Source of the DNA: Micromonospora sp. WMMD1082
GTDB lineage: Bacteria > Actinomycetota > Actinomycetes > Mycobacteriales > Micromonosporaceae
Length of the DNA: 64,000 nt
Direction of reading: 5' to 3'
Assembly: GCF_029626175.1 (NCBI RefSeq)
Contig: NZ_JARUBM010000002.1
Coordinates: 744,001-808,000 of the forward strand
Position 1 is the stretch's first letter. Each line of letters begins with the position of its first letter. The notes beneath the pieces were generated by a model. It had not been told where the DNA came from. It ran no database searches and saw only the letters and a list, made by a program, of their open reading frames with translations. The translations under genes were made by a program, and so were the position numbers. Positions 33,607-42,259 of this stretch are shown one piece after another.

Positions 33607-34290
33607 TCACCAGTTCAGCTCGCCGGTCTCGTCCTGGAGGGTTCCCGTCGGGCCGTCGGTGCCCAGCGTCGCCAACCGTACGACGACCCGGGCGCTCTCC
33701 TCGGCCGGTCGTCCGACGCCGAAGGCGGCGGTCATGTCGGTCGCGGTGGTGCCCGGTTCGAGGGCGTTGAACTTGATGCCCGGGTTCGCCTTGGCGTATT
33801 GCACCGTCAGCATCGTGGCCGCCGACTTGGACGCCGAGTAGAGCGCCAGCGGCAGTCCGTACTCCGGCCGCTCGGGGTTGGTCACCACCCAGAACGATCC
33901 GGCGCTGCTGGAGATGGTGACGACGTTGGGGTTCGAGGACCTGCGCAGCAGCGGTAGCGCCGCCTCGGTGACCCGCACGATGCCGACCGCGTTGGTGTCG
34001 AAGGCGCGCAACGCCGTGGCACCGTCGAGCCGGGTCTCCAGGATGCCCGCGTTGTGCACGAGCACGTCGAGCCGGCCCTCGGCCGCGTCGATCGCCGCCA
34101 GCGCGCTGCTCACCGATGCGTCGTCGGTCACGTCGAGCTGCACGAAGCGCGCGCCGATCGCCGCCGCGGCCTTCGCACCCCGCTCGACGTCGCGAGCGCC
34201 GATATAGACGACGTGCCCCAGGTCGAGAAGCTGCCGCGCGGTCTCGAAGCCGATGCCCTTGTTGGCCCCGGTGATGAGTGTGATGGTCAT
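33607..34290 (-). CDS. Short-chain dehydrogenase/reductase
   Basis: 227 aa. TLITGANKGIGFETARQLLD is the NAD(P)-binding TGxxxGIG motif; LDVLVHNAGILETRLDG the NNAG equivalent; ISSSAG and YSASKSAATML hold the catalytic Ser and the Y-x3-K. The carbonyl-reductase-like signature (ANKGIGFE) suggests reduction of small ketones or aldehydes with NADPH. The ATG at 34290 has GGAAGG upstream. It is divergent from an XRE/MmyB regulator, the usual control partner. Confidence 0.9.
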   Translation of the reverse strand: MTITLITGANKGIGFETARQLLDLGHVVYIGARDVERGAKAAAAIGARFVQLDVTDDASVSSALAAIDAAEGRLDVLVHNAGILETRLDGATALRAFDTNAVGIVRVTEAALPLLRRSSNPNVVTISSSAGSFWVVTNPERPEYGLPLALYSASKSAATMLTVQYAKANPGIKFNALEPGTTATDMTAAFGVGRPAEESARVVVRLATLGTDGPTGTLQDETGELNW

Positions 34291-34436
34291 GAACAACCTT
34301 CCGAAATAGGTCGCCCGAGCGGGCTGTTCGAAACGGTATGAGCGACGACAGTCGGGAGCCAGAGTCCCGCTTGACCGGGGGTCCGACAGGGCCCTCCCTA
34401 TCCAGCGCGCCCCGCCCGTCGGATCACCGTGCGCAC

Positions 34437-35300
34437 ATGGTGAGGGAGACGACGAACGCCCTCGGCGCGTACCTGCGGGCCCGGCGCGAACTGGTGACCC
34501 CCGAGCAGGCGGGCATCCCCGACGTGGGTGTGCGGCGTGTGCCCGGGCTTCGGCGCGAAGAGGTCGCCATGCTCGCCGGCATCAGCGCCGACTACTACCT
34601 ACGGCTGGAACGGGGCCGGGACCGCAACCCGTCGGCACAGGTGCTCGATGCGATCGCTCGCGTGCTCCACCTCGACGACGAACACGTCGCTCATCTGCAT
34701 TCGCTGGTTGCGGAGGTACCCCGGCAGCGCAGACGCCGGCCGCGCACGGAGACGCCGCCACCTGGCGCCCTCAAGCTCCTGGATTCCCTGGTCCAGCCTG
34801 CCTTCATCGAAGGACGGTACTTCGACATCCTGGCCGCCAACGCCCTCGCCAGGGCCCTCAATCCGCGCCTCGCCGTCGGCGGCAATCAACTGCGGGATCT
34901 GTTCCTGGACCCGGAGGAGCGGGCCCTGCACCCGGACTGGGACGACAACACAGAATGCCTCGTCTCGAGCCTGCGGCAAGCCGCGGGCAACGACGTCGAC
35001 GACCCTCGCTACATCGAGCTCGCGGGAGAGCTCTCGTCGGCAAGCCCCCAGTTCCGCCAGCTCTGGGCACGCCACGAAGTGCGCGGGCAGCGCGGAGCGC
35101 CGGTCCGGATCGATCACCCCCAGGTCGGGGAGCTGACCCTCAACCGTGAGCGCCTAGCCATCAGCGGCGCCGAGGGCCTGATGCTCGTCGTGTATCACCC
35201 GGACGCCGGGTCCGCCGACGCGGACAAGCTCGCGCTCCTCGCCTCCGCGGACCTCTCCACCTCGTCCGCGTCCGCACAGCTCCGGGAGTCCACCGCCTGA
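34437..35300 (+). CDS. XRE-family regulator with MmyB-like ligand domain
   Basis: 287 aa from ATG 34437; an in-frame ATG at 34338 would add 33 non-conserved residues and neither has a clear ribosome binding site. HTH: LGAYLRARRELVTPEQAGIP, VPGLRREEVAMLAGISADYY, LRLERGRDRNPSAQVL. The MmyB ligand domain contains ALKLLDSLVQPAFIEGRYFD, NQLRDLFLDPEERALHPDWD and RIDHPQVGELTLNRERLAI. These domains can bind fatty-acid-like ligands. It probably regulates the divergent SDR gene. Confidence 0.88.
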   Translation: MVRETTNALGAYLRARRELVTPEQAGIPDVGVRRVPGLRREEVAMLAGISADYYLRLERGRDRNPSAQVLDAIARVLHLDDEHVAHLHSLVAEVPRQRRRRPRTETPPPGALKLLDSLVQPAFIEGRYFDILAANALARALNPRLAVGGNQLRDLFLDPEERALHPDWDDNTECLVSSLRQAAGNDVDDPRYIELAGELSSASPQFRQLWARHEVRGQRGAPVRIDHPQVGELTLNRERLAISGAEGLMLVVYHPDAGSADADKLALLASADLSTSSASAQLRESTA

Positions 35301-35360
35301 CAACGGCGACCCGTACGGCCACACCCGGCCTCGGTTCGCGGCACTGCCATTGGTCGCCGG

Positions 35361-36020
35361 CTACCTGGCGGTCACGCCAGTCGCACTCAGGCCGATGGCG
35401 GTGGCCTGGAGGAGGCGGATGAGGCGCCCCTCGAAGTCGAGGGCGCTGTGCGCCCAGCGGGGCTCCTGCGCGTAGAGACGGGCGAGCGACGGGGTGGGGT
35501 GGGCGAGCTGCCAGAGATTGGCGGTCAGGCCCAGCGCCGCCGTGATCAGGTCCTGCACCTGATCGTTGGTCATCGTTCCGGTCGCGGTCAGCGTGTCGAC
35601 GATGGTGTCGTAGGCCTCGAACGACCGGGTCTTGTAGCGGCGCGCGCGTTCGATGCCGACCTCGCCCTCAAGGCTCAGCGGCACGTGGGTGAGCAGGTCG
35701 CAGAGGAGGGGCAGCGCGGTGAGGGTGATGCTGATGGCGGCGGCGGTCTCGGGCGGCGTGAGGCCACGGGCACCGGCGAGCCGGGCGGTGAGGATGTCGC
35801 GCCACTGGCGCCAGCCGCGTTCGGCGAGTTCGAGCAGGAGTTCCTCCTTGCTGGCGAAGTAGCGCCGCACGGCGGACGGGTGCAGGCCAGCGGCCTCGGT
35901 GACGGCCGCCAGGGTGACGTGGCGCACACCACCGAGCGTGCCGGCGAGGGACTGGGCGGCTTCCAGCAGGTCCTCGGCACGGCGGGCCTTCGCCTCCTGG
36001 GATCGGGCACGGCGAGCCAT
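35361..36020 (-). CDS. TetR-family repressor
   Basis: 219 aa. HTH: RAEDLLEAAQSLAGTLGGVR, VTLAAVTEAAGLHPSAVRRY, FASKEELLLELAERGW. The C-terminal domain is helical and ligand-specific. It is divergent from a zinc-less MDR-type oxidoreductase and two identical-geometry operator boxes lie between them (36031-36099), so it very likely represses both itself and that gene. Confidence 0.9.
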   Translation of the reverse strand: MARRARSQEAKARRAEDLLEAAQSLAGTLGGVRHVTLAAVTEAAGLHPSAVRRYFASKEELLLELAERGWRQWRDILTARLAGARGLTPPETAAAISITLTALPLLCDLLTHVPLSLEGEVGIERARRYKTRSFEAYDTIVDTLTATGTMTNDQVQDLITAALGLTANLWQLAHPTPSLARLYAQEPRWAHSALDFEGRLIRLLQATAIGLSATGVTAR

Positions 36021-36030
36021 GCGCCGACTG

Positions 36031-36099
36031 TAACGCACTTCTCATGCGTTAAGTCCGTTCGCACGTGCTAGCGTCGCCATAACGCAAGCCGATTGCGTT
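36031..36099. promoter_or_regulatory. Twin TetR operator boxes (AACGCA-N7-TGCGTT)
   Basis: Box 1, 36031-36051: TAACGCA, 7 bases, TGCGTTA. Box 2, 36081-36099: AACGCA, 7 bases, TGCGTT. Identical half-sites and spacing; centres about 49 bases apart. Box 1 is 10 bases before the tetR start, box 2 about 60 bases before the oxidoreductase start. Confidence 0.8.
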
Positions 36100-36157
36100 G
36101 ACGGGTCGGTCGCCCGACGCACCGCGTCTCGACCCACCGACGAGAGGAGACCGCCTC

Positions 36158-37141
36158 ATGCACGCCGCTGTCGTTACACGTTTCGGCGACCCGGAGGTCT
36201 TCGAGCTCACCGAACTGCCCGACCCGGTCCCCGGCCCGGGCCAGGTGGCGATCGACGTCAGCCACGCCGCGGTCGGCCTGATCGACGTCTACCTCCGGCA
36301 GGGGCTCTACCAGGACCACCCGGGCCTGCCGCTGCCGCCGTACGTGCCCGGCCTGGAGGTGGCCGGCACCATCCGCGCGCTCGGCGCGGGAGTGCCGGAC
36401 TTCCGGGTCGGGGAGCCGGTGGTGACCCTCTCCGGCACCGGGGCCGAGGGCGGTTACGCGTCGATCGCCGTCGTCGACGCGGCGATGACCGCCAGTCTGG
36501 AGGGCACCGGGGTGGACCCGGCGCTCGCGGTCGCCGCCGTGCCCAACGCCGCCACCGCGTTCCTGGCGCTGACCGAGGTGGCACACCTCAGGTCGGGCGA
36601 GCGGGTGCTGGTGCACGGGGCCCTGGGCGGACTGGCCTCCGCATTCCCCGGCGTCGCCCGCACCCTCGGTGCGGCCGGGGTCGTCGGCACCGTACGCCGT
36701 ACCTCGCTGGCCGACGCGCGAGCCAGCACCCTGCCCTACGACGAGATCATCGCCGCCGACGATCTGATCGGATCGCTCGGCGACCGGCGTTTCGACGTCG
36801 TGGTCGACCCGGTCGGCGGTCAACTGCGCACCGACAGCCTCCAGGTGATGGCACCGATGGGCCGGATGCTGCTGGTCGGCAACGCCAGTGGCGACTGGGA
36901 TCACACCGTGCCCAGCAACACCCTCTGGGGCGGCAACCTCGCCATGCTCGGCTTCGCGGCCGGCTACTACCTGCCCACCCATCCCGAACGGGCCCGTCCC
37001 GCCGCCGAGGCTGCCCTCGGGGCGGCTGCCCAGGGCCTGATCGACATCCCCGTCCACTCCCTGCCACTCGCCGAGGCGGCCGAAGCGCACCGACGCGTCG
37101 AGAACGGCGCGGTCAACGGCCGCATCCTGCTCGAACCCTGA
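36158..37141 (+). CDS. MDR-family NADPH:quinone oxidoreductase-like dehydrogenase
   Basis: 327 aa with GAGGAGACC before ATG 36158. The GroES-like N-terminal domain holds FGDPEVFELTELPDPVPGPG and YVPGLEVAGTIRALGAGVPD; the Rossmann domain holds GERVLVHGALGGLASAFPGV and DRRFDVVVDPVGGQLRTDSL. No structural-zinc cysteines are present, so it belongs to the zinc-independent quinone reductase/crotonase-type MDR group. It would reduce a quinone or enone with NADPH. Repression by the divergent TetR is expected. Confidence 0.88.
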   Translation: MHAAVVTRFGDPEVFELTELPDPVPGPGQVAIDVSHAAVGLIDVYLRQGLYQDHPGLPLPPYVPGLEVAGTIRALGAGVPDFRVGEPVVTLSGTGAEGGYASIAVVDAAMTASLEGTGVDPALAVAAVPNAATAFLALTEVAHLRSGERVLVHGALGGLASAFPGVARTLGAAGVVGTVRRTSLADARASTLPYDEIIAADDLIGSLGDRRFDVVVDPVGGQLRTDSLQVMAPMGRMLLVGNASGDWDHTVPSNTLWGGNLAMLGFAAGYYLPTHPERARPAAEAALGAAAQGLIDIPVHSLPLAEAAEAHRRVENGAVNGRILLEP

Positions 37142-37312
37142 CCGCCGCCGAGCACCCGCGCAGTTCGTGGCCGAGGCCCGGCTGCCGGTAGGTGCCGGTG
37201 ATCGCCGTACCTGACCTATCGCCGCGCCGCGTCAACGTCCTGTCTATCGCGCATCCATCCCCGGCCGCTTGGCTTGGCCGGTATCGCCAATCGAGCTCGA
37301 AGGAGTCGTCGC

Positions 37313-37978
37313 GTGACCGAACCCGACCGTCCGTACACCCAGGAGATGGTCGTCGTCCACCGGGTGTTCCGCAGCCAGGCGGACCTGCTGCCGCAGCTGG
37401 TGCGCGCCGTGCCGGATGGCGACCGTGGTCGCGCCGAGGAGGTCGCCGCGCGCGTGACGACCTATGTCAGCGGCCTGCACCACCATCACACCGCGGAGGA
37501 CGAACTCATCTGGCCCCTGCTGGCCGAACGGGTACGGCCCGGAGCCGACCTGGTGCGGTTGATGCAGGAGCAGCACGAGACGATCGACCAGAGCCTCACG
37601 CAGGTCGACCTCACGCTGGCCGCCTGGCGGCACTCCGTGGAGCCGGGCACCCGCGACCACCTGCTCCTCGCCTTCGACGCACACCGGACGGCGCTGGTCG
37701 CGCACCTGGACGCCGAGGAGGAGCACATCCTGCCGATGGTGCGGAAGCACCTCACGGTGGCCGAGTGGGACGCCGTCGGCGCGCGTGCGGTGGGCCTGAT
37801 TCCGCCAGCTCAACGGCTCCTCGGGCTCTGCGCGGTCCTCGACCACGCGTCGACCGAGGAACGCGACCACTTCCTGGGCAAGCTACCGGTGGCTGCCCGG
37901 ATCGTGCTGCGGCTGGTCGGCCAGCGCCGGTACGCCCGCGAGCGGCAGCGGATCCAGAGCCTGCTCGCCACCGGCTGA
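37313..37978 (+). CDS. Hemerythrin-like HHE-domain protein
   Basis: 221 aa; GTG 37313 follows GAAGGAG. HHE cation-binding helices: YVSGLHHHHTAEDELIWPLL, MQEQHETIDQS and AHLDAEEEHILPMV supply the His and Glu ligands of a di-iron site. The remaining ~70 residues are helical. Such proteins store oxygen/NO or buffer iron and oxidative stress. It stands alone, with no visible operon partner. Confidence 0.88.
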   Translation: MTEPDRPYTQEMVVVHRVFRSQADLLPQLVRAVPDGDRGRAEEVAARVTTYVSGLHHHHTAEDELIWPLLAERVRPGADLVRLMQEQHETIDQSLTQVDLTLAAWRHSVEPGTRDHLLLAFDAHRTALVAHLDAEEEHILPMVRKHLTVAEWDAVGARAVGLIPPAQRLLGLCAVLDHASTEERDHFLGKLPVAARIVLRLVGQRRYARERQRIQSLLATG

Positions 37979-38154
37979 CGCAAACCCCGGCTCGCCTCGG
38001 CGACGATCCGCGCCACCCGAACGGTCTCCCGCACCGCGCGGAGTTTGCCCATGAGCGGACGACCGCCCTGCTGGCGCTCGAAGCCGGCGACGAGATCCAG
38101 CTCCGCCCCGACCTGGCAGAGGTCGGGGCGGAAGCGACCGTCCTGGTCAAGGGA

Positions 38155-38970
38155 TCAACGCCCACATTGCCCGCGGGGAGCGACCGCCCGTTCGAGCGCG
38201 GTGAGGTACCCAGCCCGGTAGCCGACCTCCGTAGGGTGGAACGGGCCGGGCTGGGTCACGTCGTTGAGCCAGGGATCCGATCCGCACAGCGCGTGGCCGG
38301 TGAAGATGTCCTGCACATCGGCGAACGTCGCGCGCGTCCGCGCCACCCGCTCCCGGATGACGCTGTTGAGGGTGTCGACCGCCGCGTTGATGGCGGCGCG
38401 CTTGGTCAGGCTCAGTGGGACCTGCGGGCAGTCGGGGGTGTTCTCGAAGAAGCGCGGGTAGCTGAGCACGACGAGTCGGGCCTGCGGCGCACGCGCCAGA
38501 ACCGTCTTGTACGCGCGGTCGAGGCGACCGGGCAGTTCGGTACGCGAGAATCGCCGGCTCGCCTCGGCAGCCGCGGCACAGTCTGCCTCCGTGCCGCTGA
38601 GACAGGTGGCGACCCCGCTGCCGAATCCGATGTCGTTTCCGCCGATCGTCAGGGTGACCAGGCGGGTGGACCGGCCCACGCGGTCGAGCTGCTTCTCCAG
38701 GTCGGCGGTGACCGCACCGGCACAGGCGGCGAAGTCGAAGGACTTGATCCGCCGAGCCGCCGCGTAGAGCGGCGCATATGCCTTCTCGCTGCGTACACAC
38801 GTGCTCGGGTCGGTGTACGGCGGAGCGCCGACGCCCGACGAGTGGGAATCGCCGAGAGCCACGTAGGTATCTCCCCGTCCGGCCGCCGTGGCGGGAGCGG
38901 CGGCGAGCACGACGGCGGCCGTGGCTGCCAGTGATCCCAGGATGGCGAGCAAGCGAATGCGCGTTCTCAT
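38155..38970 (-). CDS. Secreted SGNH/GDSL esterase-lipase
   Basis: 271 aa from ATG 38970 (AGAGGAG upstream). Signal peptide: RIRLLAILGSLAATAAVVLA, cleaved near ATAAG. Block I is VALGDSHSSGVGA (nucleophile Ser; the S. exfoliatus/S. rimosus secreted lipase pattern GDSxSSG), block III TIGGNDIGF, and the His block GPFHPTEVGY. Six cysteines match the disulfide pattern of the Streptomyces secreted lipases. It hydrolyses acyl esters outside the cell. Confidence 0.9.
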   Translation of the reverse strand: MRTRIRLLAILGSLAATAAVVLAAAPATAAGRGDTYVALGDSHSSGVGAPPYTDPSTCVRSEKAYAPLYAAARRIKSFDFAACAGAVTADLEKQLDRVGRSTRLVTLTIGGNDIGFGSGVATCLSGTEADCAAAAEASRRFSRTELPGRLDRAYKTVLARAPQARLVVLSYPRFFENTPDCPQVPLSLTKRAAINAAVDTLNSVIRERVARTRATFADVQDIFTGHALCGSDPWLNDVTQPGPFHPTEVGYRAGYLTALERAVAPRGQCGR

Positions 38971-39024
38971 CGTTGGTACTCCTCTGAACGTGGGCATGTT
39001 GACGGCGGGGTGGGTCCGCGAGGG

Positions 39025-40080
39025 TCACGGGGAGGTCAGGCGGGCCTGGAGAAAGCGGACGGCCGCGGCGCGGGTCTGCACGGCCTCGGGTAGGTCGGGC
39101 TCCCAGTGGAAGCCGTGCCACATGCCCTCGGACACGAGCAGCTTGGTGTCCACGCCAGCGTCATCGAGGCGCCAGGTCAGGCGGACGATGTCGCTCAGGT
39201 TGAGATCGCGGGTGCCGGTGGTCAGCACGGTCGGCGGGAAGTCGGCGGCATAGGTCGCGTAGACCGGAGAGACGCCGGCCGAGTCCAGCGGTTCGTCGCC
39301 CGCGTAGAACCGGGCGGGCACGTCGACGCGCAGGTTGGCGACCAGACCGTCCCGGCCGTCGTTGCTCACCACGCTGTCGCCGATGCCGCTCAGGTCGGTC
39401 ACCGGGGTGAACAGGCCGAGACCGGCGATCATCGGCAGGCCGGCGGCCTTCGCCGCGAGCACGGTGGCGGTGAGCAGATTGCCGCCGGCCGAGCTGGCGA
39501 CTCCGACGATGTTGTCGGCGCCGAAGCGGTCCACCAGCTCGCGATAGACCGCCAGGCACTCCTGGATGGCGATGGGATACTTCGCCTCGGGCGCGAGCGT
39601 GTAGTCGATCGAGTAGACCGGGATGCCGAGCTCGTGGGCCAGCAGCAGGCCAACCCGGTCGCGGGCGGTGCCGAGGAAGAACCCGCCGCCGTGGACGTTG
39701 ATGGCGATCTTTCCCCGGCGGTCGGGCGCGACGGACGGTGGGGTGACGACGGTGACCGGTACGCCGTCGATGACGTCGCTGGTGAGGGTAAGCCGGAAGC
39801 GGCCGATCAGCTCGTCCTCGACCGCTCGTTCGGCGGTGGCGAAGGCTTCCCGTTCCGCCTTGAGCCGGTCCTCGTTGACGATCCGCCGGACGACAAAGTC
39901 CGGCACGACCAGGGAGTTCATGGTGTCGAGAAGGCGGACGGCGTCGGGGCTCATGGCGGCCCGCTGCTTGTCGCTCACCGCGAGTGGCTGGCTTCCAAAG
40001 TTGAGCCCGATGAACGCCCCACCCGCCACGACCATCGCGAGCACGACCGCGGTGATCACCATCCAGCGCTTGATCTTCAT
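39025..40080 (-). CDS. Alpha/beta hydrolase, HSL-type esterase with N-terminal anchor
   Basis: 351 aa. A membrane anchor (WMVITAVVLAMVVAGGAFIG) is followed by the hormone-sensitive-lipase fold: INVHGGGFFLG (oxyanion HGGG, ~130), YTLAPEAKYP, the nucleophile elbow VASSAGGN (Ser ~197; the usual GDSAGG is ASSAGG here), GTRDLN (Asp) and GMWHGFHW (His). It is probably an extracytoplasmic esterase. It is divergent from a TetR gene with shared half-sites between them. Confidence 0.88.
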   Translation of the reverse strand: MKIKRWMVITAVVLAMVVAGGAFIGLNFGSQPLAVSDKQRAAMSPDAVRLLDTMNSLVVPDFVVRRIVNEDRLKAEREAFATAERAVEDELIGRFRLTLTSDVIDGVPVTVVTPPSVAPDRRGKIAINVHGGGFFLGTARDRVGLLLAHELGIPVYSIDYTLAPEAKYPIAIQECLAVYRELVDRFGADNIVGVASSAGGNLLTATVLAAKAAGLPMIAGLGLFTPVTDLSGIGDSVVSNDGRDGLVANLRVDVPARFYAGDEPLDSAGVSPVYATYAADFPPTVLTTGTRDLNLSDIVRLTWRLDDAGVDTKLLVSEGMWHGFHWEPDLPEAVQTRAAAVRFLQARLTSP

Positions 40081-40101
40081 CGCTCCCCTTCAGCCACCCA
40101 A

Positions 40102-40163
40102 CCGGATGGATGGAAGAGTAGCGGGATGAGAACCCTTCTGCCAACCATCCGGCTGGATAGGAT
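40102..40163. promoter_or_regulatory. Operator half-sites and leaderless promoter between esterase and tetR
   Basis: CCGGATGGATGG (40102-40113) is the inverted repeat of CCAACCATCCGG (40141-40152), 11 of 12 positions. TAGGAT (40158-40163) is the -10 box seven bases before GTG 40171. A further near-palindrome ATCCGGCTGGAT overlaps the right half. Confidence 0.55.
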
Positions 40164-40170
40164 CCGTCGG

Positions 40171-40743
40171 GTGACGGTCCGCGATTCGCAAGCCACCCGC
40201 CGGCGCATCCTCGACGCCGGGCGCGACGAGTTCAGCCAGCATGGCTACGCCGGTGCCCGGGTCGACCGGATCGCCCACGCCGCCGGCTGCAACAAGCAGC
40301 TCATCTCGGCCTACTTCGGCGGCAAGGAGGGCCTGTACGCGGCCGTCCGCGAAGAGATGATCACCGGCACCATGGACGAGGTCCCGTTCGACGCGTTCGA
40401 CCTGCCCGGATACGCCGGCCGGCTGTTCGACTTCCACCAGGCCCAGCCGCAGGTCCTGCGGCTGACCACGTGGGCTCAGCTGGAGGGCCCGGCATCGATG
40501 TCACCGGCCGCCGCGGAATCGACATACGCCAAGATCGACGCGATCCGCGCCGCCCAGCAAAGCGGCGCCGTGCGGGCCGACCACCCACCCGAGGCCCTGC
40601 TCGTGCTCGTCCTCAAGCTCGCCACGATCGGCAGCCCGGGCTCGGGCGAGACCGCCTTTCCCGGCGCCACCCCCGACGCGTTCCGCAACCTGATCGTCGG
40701 CACGGTGCGCACACTGACCGCACCGGTCAGAGGGCCAGGGTGA
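40171..40743 (+). CDS. TetR-family regulator
   Basis: 190 aa from GTG 40171, chosen because TAGGAT is seven bases upstream; ATG 40126 is an alternative that would run through the operator. HTH: RRRILDAGRDEFSQHGYAGA, RVDRIAHAAGCNKQLISAYF, GGKEGLYAAVREE. It likely controls the divergent esterase. Its last 17 bases overlap the convergent GDSL gene. Confidence 0.88.
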   Translation: MTVRDSQATRRRILDAGRDEFSQHGYAGARVDRIAHAAGCNKQLISAYFGGKEGLYAAVREEMITGTMDEVPFDAFDLPGYAGRLFDFHQAQPQVLRLTTWAQLEGPASMSPAAAESTYAKIDAIRAAQQSGAVRADHPPEALLVLVLKLATIGSPGSGETAFPGATPDAFRNLIVGTVRTLTAPVRGPG

Positions 40744-41425
40744 CGCGGGCGGCGGCGTCCCGGGCCCAGAGCTGATATCCGAAGGTTGACGGGTGGAAGC
40801 GGTCTGCGCCGAAGAAGTCGGGCGGTGGCGTCCCGGCGGGCGGGCCGATGAACACGGTCCGCTCCGGGTTCCGTGAGCAGATCTCCTGGGAGATCGCGTT
40901 CAGCGCGTCCGCACGCTCGCCGAGGTAATGCGCAAGCTTCCCCGGAATCGCGGGGAACCGTGTGAACGGCGGGATCCCGGCAACTATCACCCGGTCAGTG
41001 CGGTGGGCGAGATCGGTGAGGATGCCGGTCAGGTCGTCGCGCCACGAGGCGGGCCGGCGCCCGGCCAGCACGTCGTTGCCGCCGCAGAGCAGGACGACCA
41101 TGTCGAGGTCGTCGTCGACGTGCTGGGCGAGCCGGAACCGGACCCGCCGAGCCGTGGCGCCGACCTTGCCCACCACCTGCCAGTGGGCCGGCCGCCCGGT
41201 GCGGGCGGCAATCTCACGCGCGAATACGGCCGCGAACGCCTCATCGTCGCCGGTGACGCCGCAGCCCGCGGCGGTGGAGTCGCCGAGTACGGTCAGCCGC
41301 AGGGGCGTGCCCGCAGGCCCAGGTGCGGTGCCGGTGGTTCCGCCGCCCGGCGCCGACGCGAGCCGGAGAGTGGAGCGCAGCCATAGCCCCTGAATGGCGA
41401 CGACCGGCAGCCAGGCCGGGTTCAC
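40727..41425 (-). CDS. SGNH/GDSL hydrolase
   Basis: 232 aa. Block I LTVLGDSTAAGCGVTGDDEA (Ser), block III VVLLCGGNDVLAGRRP (GxND), and the catalytic ADRFHPSTFGYQLWA (Asp-x2-His). The N-terminus is hydrophobic (WLPVVAIQGLWL) but short, so it may be anchored or cytoplasmic. Its ATG overlaps the methyltransferase stop (ATGA), so the two form an operon under the TetR at 42260. Confidence 0.87.
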   Translation of the reverse strand: MNPAWLPVVAIQGLWLRSTLRLASAPGGGTTGTAPGPAGTPLRLTVLGDSTAAGCGVTGDDEAFAAVFAREIAARTGRPAHWQVVGKVGATARRVRFRLAQHVDDDLDMVVLLCGGNDVLAGRRPASWRDDLTGILTDLAHRTDRVIVAGIPPFTRFPAIPGKLAHYLGERADALNAISQEICSRNPERTVFIGPPAGTPPPDFFGADRFHPSTFGYQLWARDAAARVTLAL

Positions 41426-42165
41426 GACGGCACCTCGGCGGGTTTACGGGCGAGCGTCAGGGTGGTCCGCAGGTCGAGCACGACGGTGCCGCCGAAGTCG
41501 TCGACCACCTGACCGAGCAGGTCGAGGCCGCGCTGCTGCAGTTCGGGCGGCCGGGTCAGGAAGGGCCCGAAGGTGCTTACCAGGGCGAGGTAGCGGTCCC
41601 GGGTGAGCGGCAGGTCGTGGCGGAAGCGTTCCACGCAGACATCGGTGAACTCACCGCTCGCCATCACGTCGTGGTACATCCAGTCCGCCGGCCGCTCCTT
41701 GACGGTCGGGTCGAGCGCGTCGAGCGCCGACCGGATCGCTGCGGCCTGCCGGGCGTCCGCGTAGCTGTACCGGTGCCCGAACAGTGCGAGGGCCCCGCCC
41801 ACCGCGAGGGCGTCGCGTGCCCGCGTGTTGCGGGTGGCCGGGTCCAGCCAGTGCCAGGCCATGGCGCAGGCCAGCACGGCGACCCCGTCGGGCGGCGGAG
41901 TCCACTGCTCGAACGTGCCGAGATAGACCTGCGCCTGCGGAAACTTCACACTGAGCCGGCCGGCCATCCGCGGGTCCGGCTCGATGCACGTCATCGGGAC
42001 GCCGATGGCAGCAAGAATCTCGGTGCCCTTGCCCGTGCCGGCGCCGATCTCGGCCACCGAGCCGGGAACGCCACCGTGGTACGCGACGATGGCGTCGGCA
42101 ACCCCGGCCGGATAACCGGGCCGTACCTTCTCGTACAGATCTGCCACCGATCCGAAGACTTCCAT
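41422..42165 (-). CDS. Class I SAM-dependent methyltransferase
   Basis: 247 aa from ATG 42165 (AGAGAGG upstream). GSVADLYEKVRPGYPAGVAD is the Trans-aconitate/UbiE-like entry; SVAEIGAGTGKGTEILAAIG is motif I; PMTCIEPDPRM and VLACAMAWHWLDPATR follow. The target, probably a small acid or lipid, is unknown. It is first gene of a two-gene operon divergent from a TetR regulator. Confidence 0.87.
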   Translation of the reverse strand: MEVFGSVADLYEKVRPGYPAGVADAIVAYHGGVPGSVAEIGAGTGKGTEILAAIGVPMTCIEPDPRMAGRLSVKFPQAQVYLGTFEQWTPPPDGVAVLACAMAWHWLDPATRNTRARDALAVGGALALFGHRYSYADARQAAAIRSALDALDPTVKERPADWMYHDVMASGEFTDVCVERFRHDLPLTRDRYLALVSTFGPFLTRPPELQQRGLDLLGQVVDDFGGTVVLDLRTTLTLARKPAEVPS

Positions 42166-42197
42166 GACGACCTCTCTGAGTGGCGGGCTCAACTTCA

Positions 42198-42247
42198 TAT
42201 ACGCTGCCGTACATGGCGAAGGTAACTTCCCTGTACGGTGGCGTATA
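42198..42247. promoter_or_regulatory. Long inverted-repeat operator between methyltransferase and tetR genes
   Basis: TATACGCTGCCGTACA (42198-42213) and TGTACGGTGGCGTATA (42232-42247) match in 14 of 16 inverted positions around an 18-base spacer. The right half contains TATACT (42244-42249), a -10 for the TetR gene. Both divergent promoters would be covered. Confidence 0.75.
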
Positions 42248-42259
42248 CTGCAAAGTGAG

